Of a stretch of DNA of 64,000 bases, positions 54,250-64,000 are shown piece after piece (position 1 is the first letter of the stretch; the number at the start of each line of letters is the position of its first letter). Source of the DNA: Lampris incognitus (taxonomy: Eukaryota > Chordata > Actinopteri > Lampriformes > Lampridae); assembly GCF_029633865.1 (NCBI RefSeq), contig NC_079221.1:159001-223000 (forward strand). The letters are read 5' to 3'. The position numbers were made by a program, and so were the translations under genes. The notes beneath the pieces are model-generated. The model made no database searches, was not told the DNA's origin, and worked only from the letters and a program-made list of their open reading frames with translations.

Positions 54250-57200
54250 CATGTTTGGAGCAGAAGAGGAGTGTGAATCCACTTCGGCCACACCGCCCCA
54301 ACTCTCACAGCCGGCCGTTCTTGCCGCGGCTGTGAAACTCCCAGAGTTCTGGGAGAGCGACCCGGCCTCGTGGTTCCAGCATGTCGAGGCGCTGTTCCAC
54401 CTGCGTGGAATCTCCGCGGACGACTCCAGATACTATTTGGTCATCGCTGCGCTGGATCAGCAGTCCACACGCCAGGCCATGCAGCTGTTGCGCGCCCCTC
54501 CGCAACACGATAAATACGTCGCCCTCAAACATCTTCTGCTCTGGAGGTACAGTCTATCTGCCGCAGAGAGGGCAGATAGAATCCTTTCCCTATCCGGTTT
54601 GGGCGACGGGACGGCTGTGGATCTCATGGACAATATGCTGTCGCTGCTAGGCTCAGACGAAGGTGGGTTCCTTTTCCCGCACATTTTCCTGCGCCAGCTC
54701 CCGTCTCCTGTGCGCACGGCTTTGGCTAACTCCCCGTGTCTGGCCGCTGGTGACTGCCGAGGTTTGGCTGAGGAAGCCGATCGGGTCCTGCTGGCTACCA
54801 GACGGTGTCTGTGCAGAGTGTGGCATCGGAGCCTCTGCAGCCGGCGTCGGAGGACGCGGACCCGGCAGTGGTGGCTGAAGTGACTGCCTGGAGACGGCGC
54901 GGGAGAGGCCTCTGTTTTTTCCACCAGCGGTTCAGTGGCAAGGCGAGGCGCTGCGTCTCTCCGTGCACGTTTGAGGCGCCGGGAAACTCCAGGGCAGCGC
55001 TCAGTAGCAGCTGTGGGCGCTGGCGGACGTAGTGAGCTGCTCTTCATTAAGGACACGATGTCAGGAAGACGGTTTCTGGTGGACTCAGGCTCGCAAAAGA
55101 GCCTACTCCCTCCTGCTAAGACAGACAGGTCGGCCGAAGGCGGCGGCCCACAGTTGAGTGCAGCTAACGGTTCGTCCATTGCGACGTTTGGCACAAGGTT
55201 GGTGACTGTTTGCTTCCACGGGCGCCATTTTGAGTGGGACTTTGTAGTGGCCGCCATTACTGTTCCTATTATCGGCGCGGATGTTCTGTGTGCTAATGGT
55301 CTGCTGGTTGATGTTGCAAACCGCCGTTTAATTGATGCTGTGTCTTTCGCCACTGTTCCGTGCGAGACAGGGGGAGCCGGGCCGTTAACACACGTTAACT
55401 TTTTAGCATTAGGGGATGTTTTTCAGCGTTTGCTGGCGGATTCTCCATCGGTGACTCCACCTGCCTTTTCCACCGCGGTTACTAAACACGGGGTAGAACA
55501 TTTCATTCCCACTTTGGGACCGCCAGTTTTTGCGCGCGCGCGGCGCCTCAATGCGGTAAAATTGGCTATAGCTAAGGAGGAGTTCGCCATCATGGAGCGT
55601 CTGGGTATAGTGAGGCGTTCCAACAGCCCGTGGGCCTCGCCGCTTCACATGGTGCCCAAGGCGGATGGGTCGTGGCAGCCTTGCAGCGACTTTTGCCGCC
55701 TGAACAACGTCACCGCCAATGACCGCTATCCCATCCCACACATACAGGACTTTTCCATACGCCTGGCAGGTACTCTAAGGTGGACCTGGTGCGCGGCTAT
55801 CATCAGGTTCCCGTGCGCGCAGAGGACGTGCCCAAGACCGCAGTGATCACCCCGTTTGGGCTTTTTGAGTTCATGCGCATGCCTTTTGGCTTGAAGGGGG
55901 CAGCGCAAACCTTTCAGAGGCTGATCGACTCGGTGTTGCGTGACCTTGCTTTCGTGTTCGTTTATCTCGACGACATATTAGTGGCCAGTCCGTCAGTTGA
56001 AGAGCACCTGGCGCACCTGAAACAGGTTTTCCGTCGTCTGGACGAACACGGCCTGATAGTCAACTCGGCCAAGTGTCAGTTTGGACTGCCGGTGATTGAC
56101 TTCTTGGGTCACCGCATTTCGCCGCAAGGCGCGGTCCCGTTGCCTTCTAAGGCGCAAGCGGTGGCGGAATTTCCCCGCCCAGTCTCTGTTAAGGCATTGC
56201 AGGAATTCTTGGGCATGGTGAATTTCTATAACCGTTTCCTCCCTCGCGCTGCCCTCCTCCTTCAGCCACTTTACGAAGCCCTGCGGCTTAAGAAGGCTAA
56301 CGACCCTGTCGACTGGACTCCCGAACGGGTCCAGGCCTTTTACGGAGCCAAGTGCGCCCTGGCTAACGCTGCCCTCCTCGCCCATCCCACACCCACGGCG
56401 TCCATAGCTTTAACAACCGATGCGTCTGACATAGCCGTGGGGGCTGTGGTTGAACAGTGCGTGGCGAATGCGTGGCAGCCACTCGCATTTTTTAGCCGCA
56501 AACTGCGGGATAGCAAGCGCAAGTACAGTGTTTTTGACCGGGAGTTGCTGGCACTGCACCTTGCAACCCGGCATTTCCGCTTCCTGCTGGAGGGTCGCCC
56601 ATTCACGGCTTATGTGGATCATAAGCCACTGACTTTTACCATGTCCAAGGTGACTGAGCCGTGGTCTGCTCGTCAACAGCGCCACCTAGCGGCGATCTCC
56701 GAGTTCACAACGGACATTCAGCATGTGGCCGGGAAGTCCAACCCTGTTGCTGATTGTCTGTCGCGTGTGCTTGTGTGTCCTGTGCACCTCGGTGTGGATT
56801 TCTCCGCTATGGCTGCCGACCAGCCCAGCGACCCGGACGTCCTTGCCCTTAGGTCAACGCGTACCGGTCTCAAGCTAGAGGACGCTGTGATGCAGGAAGG
56901 CAGTCCTGCCCTCCTCTGCGATGTCTCCACCGGCCGTCCCCGCCCCGTTGTTCCAGTGGCCTGGCGCCGTCGAGTTTTCGATTCGATTCACTCCCTCTTG
57001 CACCCTGGAGTTCGGGCGTCGATGAAGTTGGTCGGTTCCAAGTTCGTCTGGCCTGGCCTCCGCAAGGACGTCAAGGGGTGGGCAGCTGCGTGTGTAGCGT
57101 GCCAGCGCGCTAAGGTCCACCACCACACTAAATCACCCCTCGAACCGTTTCCGATCCCGGCCAGACGTTTCGACCACGTGCATGTGGACCTGGTGGGCCC

Positions 57201-58125
57201 TCTACCTTCTTCACAGGGTTTTACGCACCTGCTCACAATGGTAGCTCGGACCACCAGGTGGCCAGAGGCTGTCCCTCTATCCTCCACAACATCCTCGGAT
57301 GTTGCACGCGCTTTTCTTTCCTCCTGGGTCGCCCGTTTCGGCACTCCGTCAGATATCACCTCAGACAGGCGCCCCCAGTTCGTGTCAGAGCTCTGGTCGG
57401 CACTTGCGCGATCCTTGGGTGTGCAGGTACACCGCACTACCGCGTACCACCCTCAGGCTAACGGCTTGTGTGAACGTTTACACCGGTCGCTCAAGGCAGC
57501 GCTGCGCGCTGTGCTCTCGGATGGTAACTGGGTGGACCGTTTACCTTGGGTTATGCTCGGGTTGCGTTCGGCTCCTAAGGAGGACCTCGACGCATCACCC
57601 GCTGAGCTGGTGCTCGGTCAGCCGCTCCGCGTCCCTGGGGAATTTTTGCCTGGGAGTTCCGCTCCTCGACCTCGTCCGGCCGTTTATCCTTTTTTGTCCG
57701 ACAGCACTCGGGTTCCAGGCCCCGTTCACCACTGTTTCCCGCGGTCGTTCGTGCCTGCGGAGCTCATGTCAGCTCGTTTTGTTTTTGTACGGCATGATGC
57801 TCACCGCTCACCCCTCCAACCCCCATACGATGGCCCATTTCGGGTTCTTGAGACGGGTCCTAAGGGTTTTGTGCTAGATATGGGTGGGCGTAGGGAGCGT
57901 GTCACGCTTGATAGGCTTAAACCGGCGCACAGGGTGGCAGGCGAAGTTGTGTTTCTGGTCCAGGTTCCCCGTCGAGGTCGTCCTCCTTCCAGGACCCCGA
58001 CAGTGTCTTCACGGGTTCAGCGTTCTGCTTCTCAGCCGGCTTTGGACTGTGTTTCACCTACTGTTTCGGCTGAGGGACAGCGCAGCCGTTATAGCAGGCT
58101 GCTTAAGCCTCCAGTGAGACACTAA
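54250..58125 (+). pseudogene. gag-pol region of the CsRn1-type Gypsy
   Basis: In order: gag (VKLPEFWESDPASWFQHVEA; about 54.25-54.85 kb); protease (FLVDSGSQKSLLPP, near 55.08 kb); reverse transcriptase (DRYPIPHIQDF, then YLDDILVASP near 55.97 kb); RNase H (TTDASDIAVGAVVEQ, near 56.42 kb); integrase with HHCC finger (CVACQRAKVHHH) and DDE core (VDLVGPLPSSQG; near 57.2 kb); C-terminal chromo-like tail. G/C-rich coding sequence contrasts with the A/T-rich neighbours. No envelope gene. Fossil with about two or three breaks. Confidence 0.88.
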
Positions 58126-58168
58126 TTTTCTTTCCAGGAGTCCCTTCTGGGTGTTCAGGGGGGGGCTG

Positions 58169-58342
58169 TGTGGCGGACACTAGGGGCTATTTCTCTCACC
58201 CAGCAGGACTGTGAGCTGGGGGCGTGGTTTACGTTCCCGGGCTCGCCGGTGCAGGGTTGTTCCTGCTGCAGTTGGTTTTGGAGTTGAGGAATAAACATCA
58301 AACTCGCCTTGGTCTCCTGTGTTTTTCCTCATTCCTGCCACA
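58169..58342 (+). repeat. Right LTR of the CsRn1-type Gypsy
   Basis: 174 bp, about 97 percent like the left LTR by eye. Directly followed by a TA-rich microsatellite (58343-58379). Confidence 0.92.
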
Positions 58343-58710
58343 ATATATATGTATATACATATATATATATATATATATCCTCCCCATTTATTACCCATTT
58401 ATCTATCCTCCCTTGAACCCAGCCACTGAGGATGCACAAGCCAGTGCATCCTTAGTGCTGGTCCCAAGCCCGGACAAATGGGGACGGTTGCGTCAGGAAG
58501 GGCATCCGGCGTAAAATCTTTGCCAAATCAAATATGCGGATCATAAATAAGACTTACATACCGGATCGGTCGAGGCCCGGGTTACCAACGACCGCCACCG
58601 GTACTGTTAACCAGCAGGGTGTCGGTGGAAACTATGCTACTGTTGGGTGAAGGAGAAGGAGAGGGGGAAAGCATGTCCAGAGGCAGCTAGAGAGGAGGAA
58701 GGGTAGGCAT

Positions 58711-59370
58711 GTGGAGGTGAGAGTTGGAACTTTGAATGTTGGCACTATGACTGGTAAAGGGAGAGAGCTGGCTGACATGATGGAAAGAAGAAAGGTAGGC
58801 ATACTGTGTGTGCAAGAGACCAGGTGGAAGGGGAGTAAGGCCAGGAGTATCGGAGGTGGGTTCAAACTCTTCTACCATGGTGTGAATGGGAGGAGTAATG
58901 GGGTAGGGGTAATTCTGAAGGAAGAGTATGTCAAGAGCGTGCTGGAGGTGAAGAGAGTGTCAGACAGAGTGATGAGTATGAAGCTGGAAATTGAAGGTTT
59001 ATTGCTGAATGTTATCAGCGCATATGCCCCGCGAGTTGGGTGTGAGATGGATGAAAAAGAAAGTGGTGATTGGACCGGACTTCAATGGACATGTTGGGGA
59101 AGGGAACAGAGGTGATGAGGAGGTGATGGGAAGGTATGGAGTCAAGAAGAGAAATGTGGAAGGACAGATGGTGGTCGATTTTGCGAAAACGATGGAAATG
59201 GCTGTGGTGAATACATATTTCAAGAAGAGGGAGGAACACAGGGTGACATACAAGAGTGGAGGAAAGTGCACACAGGTGGACTATATCTTATGTAGAAGGC
59301 GCCATCTAAAAGGGATTGGAGACTGCAAGGTGGTGACAGGGGAGAACGTAGCTAGGCAGCATCGGATGGT
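58711..59370 (+). pseudogene. RTE LINE endonuclease region
   Basis: VRVGTLNVGTMTGKGRELAD, ILCVQETRWKG and VISAYAPRVGCEMDEKE are in one frame (58711-59085). VVIGPDFNGHVGEGNRGDEE, VDYILCRRR and QHRMVV follow in another (from about 59060). N, E, D and H residues of the APE-type active site are visible, but the helix between MDEKE and VVIG is missing (roughly 15-20 codons), with a frame shift at the same place near 59060. The endonuclease is therefore likely dead. Confidence 0.8.
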
Positions 59371-61470
59371 GGTCTGTAGGATGACTTTGGAGACCAAGAA
59401 GAGGAAACGAGTGAAGACACAGCCGAAGATCAAATGGTGGAAGTTGAAGAAGGAAGACTGTTGTGTGGAGTTCAGGCAGGAGTTAAGACAGGCGCTGGGT
59501 GGTAGGGAAGAGTTGCCAGATGGCTGGACAATCACTGCAGAAATAGTGAGGGAGACAGCTAGGAAGGTACTTGGTGTGTCATCAGGACAGGGGAAGGAAG
59601 ACAAGGAGACTTGGTGGTGGAATGAGGAAGTACAGCAAATTATACAGAGGAAAAGGTTGGCAAAGAAGAAGTGGGATAATAAGAGAGATGAAGAAAGTAG
59701 ACAGGAGTACAAGGAGATGCAGCGTAAAGCAAAGAGAGAGGTGGCAAAGGAAAAGGAAAAGGCATATGGTGAGTTGTATGACAGATTAGACACTAAGGAA
59801 GGAGAAAAGGACTTGTACCGATTGGCTAGACAGAGGGACCAAGCTGCAAAGGATGTGCAGCAAATTAGGGCGATCAAGGATAGAGATGGAAATGTGCTGA
59901 CAAGCGAGGAGAGTATGCTAAGAAGGTGGAAGGAATACTTTGAGGGGCTGATGAATGAAGAAAATGAGAGAGAGAGAAGGTTGGACGATGTAGGGATAGT
60001 GAATCAGGAAGTTCAGCGGATTAGCAAGGAGGAAGTGAGGGCAGCTATGAAGAGGATGAAGAGTGGAAAGGAAGTTGGTCCTGATGACATACCTGTGGAG
60101 GCATGGAGATGTTTAGGAGAGATGGCAGTGGAGTTTTTAACTAGATTGTTTAACATAATCCTGGAAAGTGAGAGGATGCCTGAGGAGTGGAGAAGAAGCA
60201 TACTGGTACCGATTTTCAAGAACAAGGGCGATGTGCAGAACTGTAACAACTACAGAGGTATAAAGTTGATCAGCCACAGCATGAAGATTTGGGAAAGAGT
60301 AATAGAAGCTAGGTTAAGAGGAGAGGTTACAATCAGCAAGGAGCAGTATGGTTTCATGCCACGAAAGAGCACCACAGATGCGATGTTTGCTTTGAGAATG
60401 TTGATGAGAAGTATAGAGAAGGCCAGAAAGAGTTGCATTGTGTCTTTGTAGATTTAGAGAAAGCTTATGACAGAGTGCCGAGAAAGGAGGTGTGGTATTG
60501 TATGAGGAAGTCAGGAGTTGCAGAGAAGTATGTAGGAGTGGTGCAGGATACGTATGAGGGAAGTGTGACAATGGTGAGGTGTGCAGCTGGAATGACAGAT
60601 GGGTTTAAGGTGGAGGTCGGATTACATCAAGGATCGGCTCAGAGCCCTTTCTTGTTTGCAATGGTGATGGACAGGTTGACGGACAAGATCAGGCAGGAGT
60701 CTCCATGGACGATGATGTTCACGGATGACATTGTGATCTGTAGCGAGAGTAGGGTGCAGGTTGAGGAGAGCCTGGAGAGGTGGAGGTATGCACTGGAGAG
60801 AAGAGGAATGAAAGTCAGTAGGAGCAAGACAGAATACCTATGCGTGAATGAGAGAGAGGACAGTGGAATGGTCAGGATGCAAGGAGTGGAGGTGACAAAG
60901 GCATTTGAGTTTAAATACTTGGGGTCAACTGTCCAAAGTAACGGGGAGTGCAGTAGAGAGGTGAAAAAGAGAGTGCAGGCAGGTTGGAGTGGGTGGAGAA
61001 GTGTGTCAGGAGTGATTTGCGACAGAAGGGTATCAGCAAGAGTTAAAGGGAAAGTTTACAAGATGGTTGTGAGACCAGCTATGTTATATGGTTTGGAGAC
61101 AGTGGCACTGACGAAAAGACAGGAGGCGGAGCTGGAGGTGGCAGAGTTGAAGATGCTAAGATTTTCACTGGGAGTATCGAAGAAGGACAGGATTAGGAAC
61201 GATTATATTAGAGGGACCGCTCAGGTTGGACGGTTTGGAGACAAAGCAAGAGAGGCAAGATTAAGATGGCTTGGACATGTGTGGAGGAGAGATGCTGAGT
61301 ATGTTGGGAGAAGGATGCTGAATATGGAGCTGCCAGGGAAGAGAAGAGGAAGGCCAAAGAGGAGGTTTATGGATGTGGTGAGGGAAGACATGCAGGTGGC
61401 TGGTGTGACAGAGGAAGACGCAGAAGACAGGAAGAAATGGAAACGGATGATCCACTGTGGCGACCCCTAA
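59371..61470 (+). pseudogene. RTE LINE reverse transcriptase and C-terminal region
   Basis: MKSGKEVGPDDIPVEAW, NYRGIKLIS and EQYGFMPRKSTTDAMFALR lie in the first frame to about 60405. After a one-base loss there, HCVFVDLEKAYDRVPR, GLHQGSAQSPFLFAM and the catalytic box FTDDIV (60718-60735; the family usually reads FADD) lie in the second. The C-terminal part (NDYIRGTAQVGRFGDKAREA, RWLGHVWRRD) ends CGDP* at 61468-61470, the usual RTE end. One frameshift, otherwise open. Confidence 0.85.
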
Positions 61471-61516
61471 CGGGAGCAGCCGAAAGTAGTAGTAGTAGTA
61501 TCTATCCTCCCTTGAA

Positions 61517-61870
61517 TCTACTCCTTTTATGACTGGAGGGCCGCCATGTACCCAAATTACTCCTTTTTACATGATATGAATGTTATTATGAATGGGGGAT
61601 TTTAGAACAGAGAGTCAGGAGACAGGCTATTTGATGGCACGTTTTTTTAATAAAAAAATTATTTTATATTTTTTTACTAACCCTTGGTTTTATGCATTTG
61701 ATTGTTATTTTGACTGTTTCAGGTGTGGCACTTGTTTTTAAGCACTTATTGACATGAGCACTTACCTGCCATCCTTACCCCTCTGTTTCTTAATTATTTA
61801 TAGATTTATAAATGTAAATTTATGGCTGTGTGAGTGTATGCATGTGCGAATATGTGCATACATGTGTGTG

Positions 61871-61951
<81 letters not shown>

Positions 61952-61999
61952 ATATATGTATGTATGAGTTTATGTATGTGTATACATATATAGTATATA
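61517..61999. repeat. A/T-rich spacer with a (TA)n(TG)n microsatellite
   Basis: The microsatellite is at about 61876-61941. Short open frames over it (61754-61993 plus, 61798-62004 minus) are microsatellite translations. Nothing else recognised. Confidence 0.8.
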
Positions 62000-63201
62000 T
62001 ACACTACCGTTCAAAAGTTTGGGATCACCCAAACAATTTTGTGTTTTCCATGAAAAGTCACACTTATTCACCACCATACGTTGTGAAATGAATAGAAAAT
62101 AGAGTCAAGACATTGACAAGGTTAGAAATAATGATTTGTATTTGAAATAAGATTTTTTTTACATCAAACTTTGCTTTCGTCAAAGAATCCTCCATTTGCA
62201 GCAATTACAGCATTGCAGACCTTTGGCATTCTAGCTGTTAATTTGTTGAGGTAATCTGGAGAAATTGCACCCCACGCTTCCAGAAGCAGCTCCCACAAGT
62301 TGGATTGGTTGGATGGGCACTTCTTTGAGCAGATTGAGTTTCTGGAGCAACACATTTGTGGGGTCAATTAAACGCTCAAAATGGCCAGAAAAAGAGAACT
62401 TTCATCTGAAACTCGACAGTCTATTCTTGTTCTTAGAAATGAAGGCTATTCCATGCGAGAAATTGCTAAGAAATTGAAGATTTCCTACACCGGTGTGTAC
62501 TACTCCCTTCAGAGGACAGCACAAACAGGCTCTAACCAGAGTAGAAAAAGAAGTGGGAGGCCGCGTTGCACAACTGAGCAAGAAGATAAGTACATTAGAG
62601 TCTCTAGTTTGAGAAACAGACGCCTCACAGGTCCCCAACTGGCATCTTCATTAAATAGTACCTGTTAGAGCCTGTTTGTGCTGTCCTCTGAAGGGAGTAG
62701 TACACATCGGTGTAGGAAATCTTCAATTTCTTAGCAATTTCTCGCATGGAATAGCCTTCATTTCTAAGAACAAGAATAGACTGTCGAGTTTCAGATGAAA
62801 GTTCTCTTTTTCTGGCCATTTTGAGCGTTTAATTGACCCCACAAATGTGATGCTCCAGAAACTCAATCTGCTCAAAGAAGTGCCCATCCAACCAATCCAA
62901 CTTGTGGGAGCTGCTTCTGGAAGCGTGGGGTGCAATTTCTCCAGATTACCTCAACAAATTAACAGCTAGAATGCCAAAGGTCTGCAATGCTGTAATTGCT
63001 GCAAATGGAGGATTCTTTGACAAAAGCAAAGTTTGATGTAAAAAAAATCTTATTTCAAATACAAATCATTATTTCTAACCTTGTCAATGTCTTGACTCTA
63101 TTTTCTATTCATTTCACAACATATGGTGGTGAATAAGTGTGACTTTTCATGGAAAACACGAAATTGTTTGGGTGATCCCAAACTTTTGAACGGTAGTGTA
63201 T
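62000..63201. mobile_element. Palindromic Tc1/mariner-derived element
   Basis: Both ends carry the Tc1-type tip CACTACCGTTCAAAAGTTT next to TA. Arms 62000-62536 and 62664-63201 are inverted copies (about 537 bp each) around a 127-bp centre. Each arm joins, from the tip inward, the transposase C-terminus pointing outward (VCNAVIAANGGFFD) to the transposase N-terminus pointing inward (MARKRELSSETRQSILVL, GYSMREIAKKLKIS). The DDE catalytic core is absent. It is non-autonomous and can fold into a very long hairpin. Confidence 0.85.
62381..62668 (+). pseudogene. Tc1 transposase N-terminal (paired-like HTH) fragment
   Basis: 95 codons from MARKRELSSETRQS: first helix-turn-helix (SMREIAKKLKISYTGVYYSL), GRPR AT-hook-like motif and the start of the second HTH (RRLTGPQLASSLN). 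It stops at TAG 62666-62668 where the opposite arm begins. An inverted partial copy of the first HTH is at 62819-62664. Confidence 0.85.
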
Positions 63202-64000
63202 ATGCAAGGCAGTCCCCCTTACGGGAGGCCTGTGCAACCCAGACCGAGGTGGATCCCTAGACCCATAAGATAAAAATAAATGGTGGGTGGACTGGGGAGC
63301 CTGGAGCGGGACTTGAGCCCTGATCTCCCGTGTCTGGGCCTACCTGACCGAGCTAGACAGTCCTGCCACGTTACGGACACAACCACCATTCCAAGTCAAT
63401 CAACCATCTTTACCCATTGAGGGGACTAGTTAAGATACCATAGGCCAGTGCAAACTAAGTCATTTATTGACCCACTGAACCCCAACCCCAACCCAACCCT
63501 AATCCAGCCGGTGCCACGGATCTGAACTCCCCCTGCAATTCAGATCATCCTGAAACCTCAAGTAAAAACTACCTCCACATTCTCTCACCATATCAGATCC
63601 CATCTTTATTTAGTCTCTTTCCCCACTCCATTTCACCACAAACAAAAACAAAAAATTGCTTGCCTGCCTGCCTCATGCGGGACTTTAACCCGGACCTCCT
63701 GGCTGGCGAGCAGGTGCCTTGCTCATCACACCACATAAACCAGGGAATATATTCACACACAAACAGTTATACCCCTCTAGTTTGCCCTTCCTCCTTCCTC
63801 CCCTTCCTGAGTCAAGGACCAATCAGAAAACGACATATCCTGTCCCTCCAAAATTCAAAGAATAATTATCGTATGATGGACGAGCAACTGGACTACAACC
63901 AGGCTGATTGGACACAGTGATCCCGGAAGGGGAGGGGGCTCCCTCACCTACAGAATTTACATATACACCTTGGCTTGTCCATTCTGCTTTTTCACCTCTG
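63202..64000. repeat. tRNA-like SINE remnants, no gene
   Basis: The complement of 63300-63360 has TAGCTCGGTCAGGTAGGC and GGGCTCAAGTCCCGC (A and B box-like), and the complement of 63665-63750 has GGTCCGGGTTAAAGTCCCGC. The phrase GTGCCAC-GATCTGAA near 63512 resembles 54031-54046 in the flank of the CsRn1-type Gypsy. The 86-codon frame 63660-63920 starts inside the tRNA-like part and is not supported. Confidence 0.4.

Larger units (their letters stand above)
54056..58342 (+). mobile_element. CsRn1-type Ty3/Gypsy retrotransposon, broken
   Basis: LTRs at 54056-54230 (175 bp) and 58169-58342 (174 bp) run TGTGGCGGAC...CCTGCCACA and differ at about five positions, so the insertion is older than the Mag-type one. 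A primer site complementary to tRNA-Trp follows the left LTR and a G-run (about 58159-58165) precedes the right LTR. No clear target duplication is seen (the right flank is an AT microsatellite). Gag, protease, reverse transcriptase, RNase H and integrase are all present in Gypsy order; about two or three breaks. Confidence 0.9.
58418..61499 (+). mobile_element. RTE-clade LINE, near full length
   Basis: A 17-bp target duplication (ATCTATCCTCCCTTGAA) lies at 58401-58417 and 61500-61516. The 5' leader contains GGTTGCGTCAGGAAGGGCAT and ATCAAATATGCGGATC, text typical of fish RTE leaders. One ORF codes apurinic-type endonuclease and reverse transcriptase, and the 3' end is a TAG-repeat tail. Length 3082 bp. 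A truncated copy of its 3' end lies at 38357-38459. Confidence 0.9.

Noticed and set aside
54457-55353. 298-codon minus-strand frame
   Set aside because: Shadow of the G/C-rich plus-strand Gypsy coding region.
61754-62091. Frames rich in Tyr/Ile and Cys/Val
   Set aside because: Translations of the (TA)n(TG)n microsatellite.
63660-63920. 86-codon plus-strand frame at the window end
   Set aside because: Starts inside a tRNA-like SINE head; no motif or context supports it.

Overview
The window looks like intergenic or subtelomere-like DNA of a teleost fish. It is built almost entirely of repeats from families that co-occur in fish genomes: Copia, Mag-type and CsRn1-type Gypsy elements, a Penelope-like element (PLE), RTE, I/Nimb and Tx1/L1-type LINEs, Tc1, hAT and Academ-like DNA transposons, and tRNA-derived SINEs. 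No conserved single-copy housekeeping gene is visible. Family names come from recognised protein motifs and structural marks (terminal repeats, target-site duplications, primer sites), not from database searches.

Layout. 1-6424: a worn Copia element whose left LTR runs off the window, with a very young minus-strand Mag-type Gypsy (707-5098, two 210-bp LTRs identical by eye) nested inside. 6425-14230: an A/T-rich complex satellite. A ~175-bp repeat, its inverted copies and a ~66-bp minisatellite are packed into four higher-order units (two full ones of ~2.1-2.3 kb). 14231-22500: decayed LINE and SINE pieces, a pair of well-phased minus-strand exons of unknown identity (16860-17335), and much sequence in which nothing is recognised. 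22846-27170: a complete but inactivated hAT transposon with a BED finger exon and a perfect 8-bp target duplication. 27180-30770: fragments and a local duplication. 30770-33670: the only gene-like locus, a ten-exon minus-strand gene whose 5' part resembles the Cys-cluster (CxC5) proteins associated with KDZ transposases and whose 3' part resembles the C-terminal domain of PWWP3/MUM1-like proteins. It carries two reading-frame problems. 33759-37785: about 90 copies of a 45-bp CpG-rich minisatellite directly upstream of that gene, with a small outlying block of the same repeat at 28655-28873. 37855-38815: three related tRNA-like SINE heads and a short RTE 3' end.

39100-53385 is a nest: a ~4.8-kb PLE (upstream ORF with an SGNH-hydrolase-like domain, then reverse transcriptase and GIY-YIG endonuclease) split by three insertions. 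These are a BED-exon-bearing non-autonomous hAT (39535-40678), a Gypsy remnant (43011-44541) and a 6.8-kb Academ-like DNA transposon (45875-52663). The last has ~550-580-bp terminal inverted repeats and a very long transposase with a C-terminal PIN/XPG-like nuclease domain. 54056-58342: a CsRn1-type Gypsy with a tRNA-Trp primer site. 58418-61499: an RTE-clade LINE with a 17-bp target duplication. 62000-63201: a Tc1-derived palindrome. 63202-64000: tRNA-like SINE remnants.

The most unusual items are the Academ-like element with an extra diverged copy of its own tip, the PLE with an SGNH-domain ORF, the KDZ-Cys-cluster/PWWP3-like chimeric gene beside a CpG-decaying minisatellite, and the Tc1 palindrome.
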